64,000 nucleotides of DNA from Anoplopoma fimbria (lineage: Eukaryota > Chordata > Actinopteri > Perciformes > Anoplopomatidae): contig NC_072465.1 of the NCBI RefSeq assembly GCF_027596085.1, forward strand, positions 11,708,857-11,772,856, read 5' to 3'. Made by a program: the position numbers and the translations under genes. This document shows, one piece after another, positions 46,925-56,332 of this stretch. The first letter of the stretch is position 1; every line of letters starts with the position of its first letter. Below the pieces are notes generated by a model. It was not told where the DNA came from and did no database searches. It saw nothing but the letters and a program-made list of their open reading frames with translations.

Positions 46925-48235
46925 TTGGGTGGAAAAATAATAATAAAAGGTCAAACGTCAAAGGTCAAAGGTGACCACATGACCGTGCAGTTTTGGATTA
47001 GAAGAGAGCAGGTTACACGGGGCTTTATTAGTTGTTTGGCCAAGAACAACAAAGATGTCTCTTATAAACCCAAAAGGAAAGTGGATGATGAACACAGACA
47101 GTTTCAAGAAAGATGGACATTGCAGTATTTTCTTTGACAAGTGCCACTTGCTGTTATGCAAGGAAAAAGTCATTGTTTTAAAGGAATATAATCTCAAGCG
47201 TCATTACTTGACTGAACATGGAGAACGGTATGATAAGTACTAGGGAGACAAAAGGAAAAACCTAGCTACGAAGCTACAGAGAGGACTTAAGCCTCAACAA
47301 AGTATTTTTCATAAGGCCAAGAAGGATGGGGATGCTGCAGTCTTCCTTTTTGGAAGAAAATGAGACAACATATGGTGATGTACTTTACTTTTCTATGATG
47401 CTCTGTCTCAGCAGGCGGAATGTCCTCACGAGATCTTTTGAGTTAAAAGCAGAAGTGAAGAATTTCATGGAAGATGGCAGAATGGATGTTCCTAAACTTG
47501 ATGATCCAGGATGGGTTATGGACCTTGCATTCCTAGTGGACATAACACAGGAGCTGAACATACTTAACCTGAAGCTCCAGGGCCCTGGTCAATCACTGCA
47601 ACTTATGAAAATGTGAAAGCCTTCTCCGCAAAACTGAAATTGTGGAAAACTCAGCTCTCGTCAGAAAAACTCAGCTATCTCACAACATGCATATCTCTTG
47701 TGGAGGAGGGCACAGCCTTCAGTGGTGATGAATATGCCTGTGCTATTGAAAACCTTCTGCAGGAGTTTTTTTTATGAGAGAATTAGCTCCATCCTTCCCT
47801 GAGCTGAAAAATGTTTTCAGTCAGGTAATGTGTCTCTTTGGAAGCACATATCTGTATCTCGACTATGAACTTTATAAAATGCAAGTACAGGTCCAGGCTT
47901 AGTGATGCCCATCTTGAAGCTGTACTCAGGGTTTCTACTGTGACCTGGATCAGGGCACATGTGGCTCAGCTGTGTGAGCAGAGGAGATGCCAGGTGTCTG
48001 GAGTACAAATGTATTCAGGGATTGCACTTGTCGGTTCAGGGCAATGTTTCAAAAAGTTATTTAAAATAATGTAAGGAAAAAAAATGTATAGAAACTGCAG
48101 GCTTTTGTAAAGAATGACATATATGTTAGTAATGGAAGTAAAAATGTTAATTTTCAAATATTGCGAGTTTTTGTAGGTATGATATGAGGATACCAGCAGT
48201 GCCCCCCCCCAGACAAATAGAGTTTGAGACCCCTG
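46925..48235 (+). mobile_element. hAT DNA transposon remnant (Charlie/GTF2IRD2-ZBED type), internally deleted
   Basis: Plus-strand remnant with a BED-type zinc-finger start and a hAT dimerisation C-terminus but no catalytic core between them. The right terminal repeat is visible as AGAGTTTGAGACCCCTG at 48219-48235, whose reverse complement CAGGGGTCTCAAACTCT is the typical hAT end. I could not find the matching left end within several hundred bases upstream, so either the left end is deleted or very diverged. Confidence 0.8.
46990..48060 (+). pseudogene. hAT transposase pseudogene
   Basis: Fragments in different frames follow the family order. KRKVDDEHRQFQERWTLQYF (about 47065-47135) leads, after a frameshift, into the BED finger KCHLLLCKEKVIVLKEYNLK and RHYLTEHGERYDKY (to 47243). 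After a stop come GLKPQQSIFHKAKKDGDAA and SSFLEENE. The next recognisable part, ELKAEVKNFMEDGRMDVPKL and DLAFLVDITQELNILNLKLQ (to about 47590), belongs far downstream in intact relatives, so the catalytic region is missing. LCLFGSTY-like sequence and FIKCKYRSRLSDAHLEAVLR then QRRCQVSG (47830-48000) are the C-terminal dimerisation region, with further frame changes. Vertebrate GTF2IRD2 and ZBED proteins derive from this transposase type; this copy is decayed and not a host gene. Confidence 0.82.
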
Positions 48236-48489
48236 CACTAATCAGTAAAATGAGTGCATAGAGGTCTTTGTGTTTTAGGATAATGCTAACTTCCTTTGAC
48301 AGATTATGCCTTTAGTATTCCATGTGTAAGAAGCCTGATTTTATTTAAAGGAAATTTTGATTTCCTCACATTGTTTTCACATAGATATCAACACATATGC
48401 TATGACTGCACAGACAATCAGCAATCACACACGCAAACTCTGTGTGCTGCTGCTTATAAAGACATCAGGATTTGGTGAGGAGGAATTAG

Positions 48490-48624
<135 letters not shown>

Positions 48625-48741
48625 CTCCCCCACTTCTGGGAAACACCTGCAGCCATGCTCGTTATTCTGGGGAACAGAGCACATGTGCCAGAACACAGTT
48701 CACACATCCTTTAACCAATTAGACTGAGACTGCTCACACAA

Positions 48742-48744
<3 letters not shown>

Positions 48745-48787
<43 letters not shown>
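48745..48787. repeat. (CA)n microsatellite, short
   Basis: About 42 bp of CA dinucleotides. Confidence 0.95.
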
Positions 48788-48789
<2 letters not shown>

Positions 48790-49180
48790 CCTGCGACACT
48801 GCTTTTCTGCTTTAAAGGAACAACATGCATCGAAACCTTAAGCCATAGTCTCACCCTAATTATTAGGACTTAATTAAGACATCAACGAGAGGCAGCTAAG
48901 GGGAAACAAAGACACACAAACGAGACTGGGTTTTGAAGAACTGTTTTTTAAAGTGTCCAAAATGTAATGAATGCATCCTCTGGTGAGCGAGAATGTGCTA
49001 AATAAATTTCATAGCTTGTTTCATGTTGATATTTCTCAGGTGGATATTTCAGCCTGATGGTGGCAATAGAGTTAGGGTCCTTGGGTAACCAAAAACATGA
49101 CTAATGATCCTCTGGGGACCATGAGCATGCACAGCAAATCTCAATACAGTCTGGTCAGTCGATGTTGATTGTCAAAGGTC
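48788..49180. other. Unique sequence, no gene seen
   Basis: Nothing recognised apart from homeodomain-type TAATTA cores near 48855-48875. Confidence 0.5.
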
Positions 49181-49184
49181 TTGT

Positions 49185-49560
49185 TTAGACTGCCAGCTCA
49201 AATCCATTTTTGGGGGGATAACCAGATTGAATCCAGATAGATTTTTAGAAAGTCTGGATAGCAAGAGAACACCTGAAATGCAATTCTTACAAATCAGATC
49301 CAAACCACTTTTGGAGGCGGCTTGAAATGTGATTCCAGTCAGATTTCCTCAGGTGGGAATACAAAACCAGTAACCTTGAACTAATACCGATACTAACTGA
49401 TAACTGTATTTCGTTACCCACCATGTGAATGGAACTGTGTGAGTGTGATTTTATGAATCTGGACAAAAATGTATCGCTAGCTGGCATTGTTTGACTGGAG
49501 AAGTTTCAGACAGATTTAAGATCTGATTTCAGAAACATATCAGATTTGCCTCCAGTTTGA
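49185..49560. mobile_element. Possible non-autonomous DNA transposon remnant
   Basis: Repeated and inverted variants of the word AAATCAGATTT or AAATCCGAT occur (TTACAAATCAGATCC, AGTCAGATTTCC, AAGATCTGATTTCAG, ATATCAGATTTGCC) along with CTTTTGGAGGCGGCTTGAAA. From memory such CAGATTT-rich blocks mark a fish DNA-transposon family, but I see no clean ends, so this is tentative. Confidence 0.3.
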
Positions 49561-49792
49561 AGGTAGCCAAAGTGTTGGACGGTAGGACAGACAGATGGAC
49601 CGATGGATGACAGAACAACTCCATTACTGCTAAGGGCACAAATATTCATGTGAGGAATCATGCAGGCCAGGGTTTCCTGCACTGTTTTATAAGAAAGGTG
49701 GGCCACCTCAACTGCAGTAAAGACCAACTCCACACAGATTTACCGGTTAAGCTTAAAAAAAAAATGACATAAATCAAGTCCTGCATATGTTT

Positions 49793-50230
49793 TATAATAA
49801 TAATAATAATACATTTTATTTTCTGAAAATACTTTTCAGAGTACTCAAAGACGCTTTACAGACATTTAAAATCATCATTAAGTAAAAAAAACTTAAAACT
49901 TAAAATACACAGCATTAGTCAGACATTAAAAGCAGTTTTGAAGAGGTGAGTTTTGATTTCTGATATGAACATTGAAAGATCATTGCAGTCTCGGATGTGT
50001 TTGGGGAGAGAGTTCCAGAGAGAGGGGGCAGCTATTGAGAATGCTCTGTCGCCCCATGTCCGGTGCTTGGTCCTGACTGGCAGAGATAGGAGGTTGGCAT
50101 CAGAGGAGCGTAGCCGACGGGACGGAGTGTGGTAATGGAGCAGGTCGGTGAGGTAGGAGGGGGCCTGATTATGGAGGGCTTTGTGGGTGAGGAGCAGGAC
50201 TTTGTATTGGATCCGTTGTGGGACGGGAAG
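49793..50230 (-). mobile_element. L2-like LINE, 3' end (5' truncated), second copy
   Basis: Minus-strand remnant with an (AAT)n tail at 49793-49810 and ACTCAAAGACGCTTTACAGA just inside, matching the copy at 42264-42790. It is also truncated in the C-terminal coding region, at about 50220. Confidence 0.8.
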
Positions 50231-50245
50231 CCATAGTCCCCACAA
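49919..50245 (-). pseudogene. C-terminal fragment of L2-like LINE protein, second copy
   Basis: About 100 open codons: RIQYKVLLLTHKALHNQAPS, YLTDLLHYHTPSRRLRSSDA, TWGDRAFSIAAPSLWNSLPK and EIKTHLFKTAFNV. This is the same region as the fragment at 42480-42788 but clearly a different copy or subfamily, with many substitutions. The first eight or so residues lie outside the homology and are read-through from flanking DNA. Confidence 0.83.
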
Positions 50246-50478
50246 GGATGGCTTTGAATTGGGACGTTATGATCCACCTCAATCCACCTACTAATGTAGC
50301 CTTCTCTACATTCAGAGCAGTTTTAAAGTCTAAAGAGTTGAAGAATACCACATTAGATTTGCAAACAGCAGAGTCTGAACATAAATGGACTGAGGAGGAG
50401 GACGATGTGACGAAGAAGAGAAGAAAAACTGACAAAAAAAGATAGTGGACACTGAACTGTCAGGGATACTGGAGCGTC

Positions 50479-50494
50479 TGTATGTGTGTGCGTG

Positions 50495-50591
<97 letters not shown>
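50479..50591. repeat. (TG)n microsatellite
   Basis: About 110 bp of TG dinucleotides with two GCG interruptions at the left. Confidence 0.98.
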
Positions 50592-50593
<2 letters not shown>

Positions 50594-50690
50594 GTGGTTG
50601 GGTGACCTATATGTGTCAGTGCAGTGTGTAGGAGACCCCTGGGCTTGGGTTATATTTGGTCATCACACATGGTAACTTAACCGGTAAGGA

Positions 50691-50705
50691 CACACACACA
50701 CACAC

Positions 50706-50793
<88 letters not shown>
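50691..50793. repeat. (CA)n microsatellite
   Basis: About 100 bp of CA dinucleotides, 100 bp from the TG run at 50479-50591 and complementary to it. Confidence 0.98.
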
Positions 50794-50796
<3 letters not shown>

Positions 50797-51292
50797 GGAC
50801 AGAGACAGTATTATTGCCTTGATGTCAGTGCACTGGTATATTGAGGTTACAACGGGTTAAATGAATCCTCCAAAGATTAGTCCAATCAAAAGTGTCAATG
50901 CCCTCCTGAAATGAACTGTCAATCATTCTCACTTCATTCAGTAAGTCAAGTTACACGTTTGACCATTATCTGCCTGAAAAAAGACAAAAAATCCCATTCT
51001 CAAAATCAAAGCCCAACAACAAAAACCATTTACTAAACTGCAAAAATATATGGCTTCAGTCAGCCCTGCACCACCATCCCATAATGAGCTAAGCTAAATC
51101 TGTGGTCAGGTGAATTTTGAAATAGATTGGTTTTGGATCGATGTTCCATTATTGTCAGATAAATGATTGACCATCAGTCATAAGTCTTCTGATCTTTGAA
51201 CAGAAAAAACAGGGTAGCTCTGAGTTAGTGATAACTCAGTGATACATGAATTAGGCCATGCTTCATTTTATCACCAGTAATACATCCTTTGA
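50794..51292. other. Unique sequence, no gene seen
   Basis: Nothing recognised. Confidence 0.5.
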
Positions 51293-51370
51293 ATAGATAG
51301 ATAGATATTCCTTTATTGATCCCCATGGGGGAAATTCGGGTGTTGCAGCAGCTCAAGTACAGAGAAACAG
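51293..51370 (-). repeat. Retroelement 3' tail-like fragment with (GATA)n
   Basis: Several ATAG/GATA units are followed by TATTCCTTTATTGATCCCCA and TGGGGGAAATTCGGG. Reverse-complemented it reads GGGGATCAATAAAGGAATAT plus a tetranucleotide tail. I recognise this as a widespread fish LINE-type 3' terminus, related to 43809-43880. Confidence 0.55.
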
Positions 51371-52059
<689 letters not shown>

Positions 52060-52194
52060 GAAGGTCACAAGCTGAAGTGATTGTTTGTCTTTAATGTCCT
52101 TGACTCCACTCTAATCTCTACCTTGACATTCAATTCGAACCTGCCATGCTCCATTGCCCTCGGATTACTGTAGACACAGGGCTGCAGCAATGCA

Positions 52195-52321
<127 letters not shown>

Positions 52322-53357
52322 CAGAAACAGATTACTTTGTCTGTACATTAGGAGTGCAGTCGAGCGTGGACTGAATGCATGTATCTTACTTTCCTTAGCA
52401 TGCAGTGTGACTATGCAGTCAAAATAAATAGCGTCCATGTACTCAGAGACGTAGAGATTTTCTTTTAGGCTCTGATTGATTCGTTAATAAAGGTTACCAG
52501 AACACCTTCCCATATCGGGTGAAGTTAAGTGTTTTCCACAAATCCATAGATATTTTATAAGCTTAAATAGCTTGATTAAAAATGTATGTGTTGAAGCCAC
52601 AAAGTAGTGCATACACATCCCAAAATGAAATCACTGGGATCCACTGATCAGAGGATCCCAACTAAAGGTACCACAGTTCTTGGTCAACTGGAGTATGAAT
52701 TTAAGAAGACGTAAAGTGAAAAACATCAACAGATGGTTATGAGCATTGATTGATTGATAAATGGACTCTGTTTTTGTTGTTCTTTGCAGTTTTGATCAGG
52801 GAAACTTGGACATGTGACAGTAGGAGTCAGGGCTTAAACCGCCAACCCTGAGATTAATGCGCCCACATGTTGCCTCACCTTGAAGGCACTACAGAAAACC
52901 AGGCACTGTACTGTATATTGAAGCTGGTAAACAGTGGTATGCAAAATCTGTAGGCAACAGGACTAGATTTTGGTATCAGAAGTATTCTGGTTTCACTTTA
53001 TATTCCGTTTATAGCCTGAGTTGACCAATCAGGTTTGAGCAGGCTTTGGTTCAAAGCAGGTAAACAGTCCGTGTGGAGAGCAAAAGAGGCGGAAGGGATT
53101 GGTTGAAATGCAATCTGGGAACCCACAGCCATCATCTGACGATGATTCAGCTTTAAAGCTATCTTGTAAACTTGCTACTTGTGAAGCATCAGAATGTTCA
53201 TGTTGTTTCTCAACTTCAACTCCAATCACACTGTAAGCCATAAAAAAACTGCCGTTGTCCCCAGAGGATTAATCGTTCTCAAACTGAAAGCCCATGGGTT
53301 CTGAGAGCAGGGGAGACTGGTGAGTAAACAGCTGGACCATTATGTAGTATACCCATC
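52322..53357. other. Unique sequence, no gene seen
   Basis: The minus-strand frame at 53029-53241 (70 codons) has no family resemblance. Nothing else recognised. Confidence 0.45.
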
Positions 53358-53668
53358 TGTGGCAGTGGGCGTGGTCTGCGCTCAGCTGCAGGGGAGAGAG
53401 GTGTGGGAGTGGTTCATGGGAGCAGTGCCGTTGTGAGTTCAATCAACACAGCTGTAATGTGGTGCTAATTATGCCAAATCTATTTAAGCAGTAGCAGACT
53501 GGAGTTCTGGTGGAACAGTCACACACGCGGAACGAGGACTGAGACGAGAGCGTAAAGCCATCAGAGTGGTGGCGTTCCGGGAACGGTGGACCGAGTGCGC
53601 CCGAGAAGCCGGGCAGCGAAGCGGAGCGCACGACGGTCCGCATTTTGTGTTGCATTTTGAAGGAAATA
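53358..53668 (+). repeat. 5' LTR remnant of Gmr1-like element
   Basis: Starts TGTGGCAGTGGGCG and keeps the TATA-like CTATTTAAGCAG near 53480, but stops at GAAGGAAATA where integrase coding begins. Compared with the 3' LTR it lacks the last ~78 bp, including the second half of the AATAAA site. Confidence 0.92.
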
Positions 53669-53674
53669 GCCCCG

Positions 53675-54098
53675 TTGCGCCCATTGCCACTAATTGAGGT
53701 CCCGTTTGAGCACATTGGCATGGACCTCATCGGGCCATTTCACTGGAGCACTCGAGGATATCGCTTTGTGTTAGTTCTGGTGGACTACGCAACACGATAT
53801 CCTGAAGCAGTGCCGCTGCGCACTATCTCTGCAAAGAGTGTTGCGCAGGCACTGTTTCAGGTCATCTCCCGAGTTGGAATCCCGAAAGAGATTCTGACCG
53901 ACCACGGCACCTCGTTCATGTCACGCACATTAAGGGAACTATACGTTTATTGGGCGTCAAGGCAATTCGGACTAGCGTTTACCACCCACAGACCGATGGC
54001 CTTGTTGAGCGCCTGAATAAAACCTTGAAGTCCATGATCCGTAAGTTCATACACGATGATGTCGGAATTGGGATAAGTGGCTTGACCCTCTGTTTGCA
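53675..54098 (+). pseudogene. Gmr1-like integrase core, partial and frameshifted
   Basis: Begins inside the protein at APLRPLPLIEVPFEHIGMDL; the N-terminal zinc-binding part is deleted. The catalytic core shows the first Asp in IGMDLIGP, the block FVLVLVDYATRYPEAVPLR, the second Asp in EILTDHGTSFMS and, after a frameshift near 53945-53955, GVKAIRTSVYHPQTDGLVER with the catalytic Glu in LVER. Spacing from second Asp to Glu is about 35 residues, as expected for DDE integrases. A further frame change near 54090 leads into the next segment. It would insert cDNA into the genome if intact; here it cannot be made as one chain. Confidence 0.88.
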
Positions 54099-55445
54099 GT
54101 GCGGGAGGTGCCCCAGGCCTCCACAGGATTTTCTCCCTTTGAGCTGCTGTTTGGCAGAAAACCATGTGGGGTTCTGGACCTAGTTAAGGAAAACTGGGAG
54201 GAGGGTCCGAGCCCAAGCAAAAACGAGATTCAATACGTCCTGGACCTGAGAGCAAAACTCCACACACTGGGGCAATGTTCACGGGAGAATTTGCTCAGGG
54301 CCCAGGAGCGTCAACAACGCCTGTACAACAGAGGGGCTAGGCTGAGACAATTTGCACCGGGAGATAAAGTACTTGTATTACTTCCCTCTTCCAGCTCCAA
54401 ACTGCTCGCTAAGTGGCAAGGGCCCTTTGTGGTCACACAGCGAGTGGGCGATGTAGACTATGAGGTTGTGCGTTCTGACAGGGGAGGGGCAACACAAATT
54501 TACCACCTCAACCTCCTCAAAGCATGGAGAGAGGCAGAGCCTGTTTCTCTGGTGACTACCGTGAAAGAGAGGGATGAGTTGGGGCCTGAGGTGCCAAATT
54601 CCACCAATCCAGCCTCGCTCCGTTGTGAAGACCATCTCACTCACTCCCAGAGAGCAGATGTGGCTGCGTTGCAGCAGCGCTTTGCTGATGTGTTCTCCCC
54701 TCTGCCAGGACGCACCAACCTCATACAACACCATGTTGAAACTCGCCCAGGCGTGACAGTACGATCACGGCCTTATCGGTTGCCTGAACACAAAAGAAAG
54801 GTAGTTCAGAAAGAATTGAAAGCTATGCTGGAGATGGGGGTAATAGAAGAGTCCAATAGTGCCTGGTGTAGCCCCATTGTTCTGGTTGTCAAGAAGGATG
54901 GGTCTATACGGTTCTGTGTGGACTACCGCAAGGTGAATGACGAGTCACGGTTTGATGCCTATCCAATGCCCCGGGTTGACGAGCTCCTGGACCGGCTCGG
55001 CACTGCTCGATTTTTCACGACACTGGATCTGACCAAGGGCTACTGGCAGATTCCCTTGTCTCCAGAGTCCAGGGAAAAGATGGCTTTCTCCACTCCGTAC
55101 GGATTGTACCAATTCGTCACACTTCCTTTCGGGCTGTTCGGTGCCCCAGCCACATTCCAACGTCTCATGGACCGGGTACTGCGTCCACACGCTGCTTATG
55201 CTGCCGCCTACCTGGATGATGTTATCATCCACAGCAACAGCTGGGCGGAGCACATGCAGCGGGTGTCCGCTGTGCTTGAGTCTATGAGACAGGCTGGGCT
55301 CACCGCCAACCCAAAGAAGTGTGCGGTTGGACGGAGGGAGGTACGGTATCTGGGGTACCACTTGGGTGGAGGGCAGGTTCGTCCCCAGGGCGACAAGACA
55401 GCAGCGATTGCAGCCTGCCCGAGGCCCAAGACCAAAAAGAGGTGA
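54099..55445 (+). pseudogene. Gmr1-like integrase C-terminus fused to reverse transcriptase
   Basis: A 448-codon open frame. Residues 1-30 finish the integrase core (ASTGFSPFELLFGRKPCGVL). A GPY/F-type module follows at about 83-125 (FAPGDKVLVLL, KWQGPFVVTQRVGDVDYEVV). After a linker, reverse transcriptase starts at about 225 (RPYRLPEHKRKVVQKELKAM), with the first catalytic Asp at 310 in TTLDLTKGYWQIPL, the LPFGLFGAPATFQRLMD block at 342-358 and YLDD at 371-374. The connection region reaches CPRPKTKK, where one missing G near 55440 changes frame and creates the stop. GLFGAP replaces the usual GL.GAP with Phe. This frame is direct proof of the order integrase then reverse transcriptase. Confidence 0.92.
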
Positions 55446-55898
55446 GGCGGTTCTTGGGGCTGGCAGGGTATTACCGGCGAAGAACCTCTTCTCCACACAC
55501 CTAACTTCTCTCTCCCTTTTATCCTGCAGACTGATGCCTCGAACAGGGGGCTGGGGGCCATTTTGTCCCAGGAGGTGCAGGGGATCGACCGCCCAGTGCT
55601 TTACATCAGCTGGAAGCTGTCCGAGAGGGAGTCTCGCTACAGCACAGTGGAGAAGGAAGGCCTGGTGATCCGGTGGGTGGTCGATGCCCTGCGTTACTAC
55701 CTCCTGGGACGCCCATTCACCCTCTATTCGGACCATGCCCCTCTACAGTGGCTCCACCGCATGAAGGATGCCAACGCCCGGATCACTCGGTGGTATCTGG
55801 CGTTGCAGCCTTTTAAATTCAAAGTGGTCCATAGGCCGGGGGTGCAGATGGCTGTGGCAGACTTCCTTTCCCGCTCACAGGTGGGGGGAGTAGGCTAG
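55446..55898 (+). pseudogene. Gmr1-like connection remnant and RNase H
   Basis: EVRRFLGLAGYYRR continues the connection domain in a new frame, then about 40 residues are missing before LLHTPNFSLPFILQTDASNR. RNase H follows with Asp in QTDAS, Glu in STVEKEGL, Asp in LYSDHAPLQWLH and the final VADFLSRSQ near the stop at 55898. All catalytic residues remain, but the deletion of the connection segment changes spacing. In Gmr1-type elements RNase H is the last pol domain, and here only about 40 bp separate its stop from the 3' LTR. Confidence 0.88.
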
Positions 55899-55936
55899 GC
55901 CGGACGGCTCCCGGCCTAAGTCGGGCGGTTGAGGTG

Positions 55937-56332
55937 TGTGGCAGTGGGCGTGGTCTGCGCTCAGCTGCAGGGGAGAGAGGTCTGGGAGTGGTTCATGGGA
56001 GCAGTGCCATTGTGAGTTCAATCAACACAGCTGTAATGTGGTGCTAATTATGCCAAATCTATTTAAGCAGTAGCAGACTGGAGTTCTGTAGCAGACTGGA
56101 ATAGTCACACTCGCGGAACGAGGACTGAGACGAGAGCGTAAAGCCATCAGAGTGGTGGCGTTCCGGGAACGGTGGACCGAGTGCGCCTGAGAAGCCGGGC
56201 AGCGAAGCGGAGCGCACAACGGTCCGCATTTTGTGTTGTATTTTGAAGGAAATAAATATACCATTGTTGAACTTACCTGCTGAAGCCGTATCTGTGTTGG
56301 GGAGAACCTACGGTAGTCGAGAGTTGGCTACA
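55937..56332 (+). repeat. 3' LTR of Gmr1-like element (396 bp)
   Basis: Begins TGTGGCAGTGGGCG and ends GTTGGCTACA, giving the standard TG...CA ends. It holds the TATA-like CTATTTAAGCAG near 56060 and a polyadenylation signal AATAAA at 56251-56256. A small tandem gain (GTAGCAGACTGGA) distinguishes it from the 5' copy near 56086-56100. Confidence 0.93.

Larger units (their letters stand above)
53358..56332 (+). mobile_element. Gmr1-like Ty3/gypsy LTR retrotransposon, internally deleted
   Basis: About 2.98 kb with a 5' LTR remnant (53358-53668), integrase, reverse transcriptase, RNase H and a full 3' LTR (55937-56332). Integrase lies before reverse transcriptase, and one open frame joins the integrase C-terminus to reverse transcriptase, so the order is original and not a rearrangement. 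That copia-like order within a gypsy-type pol is the hallmark of the deuterostome Gmr1 group. The flanks CCATC (53353-53357) and CCACC (56333-56337) are a plausible 5-bp target duplication with one change. The distal 5' LTR, primer-binding site, gag, protease and N-terminal integrase are gone. Over about 310 aligned bases I count only some six to eight substitutions between the LTRs, so the insertion is fairly young. Confidence 0.9.

Noticed and set aside
54945..55736. 263-codon minus-strand open frame
   Set aside because: Shadow of the Gmr1-like reverse transcriptase and RNase H on the other strand.
53358..56332. Integrase before reverse transcriptase as a local rearrangement
   Set aside because: The integrase C-terminus, GPY/F module and reverse transcriptase share one continuous frame, so the order is ancestral to the element.
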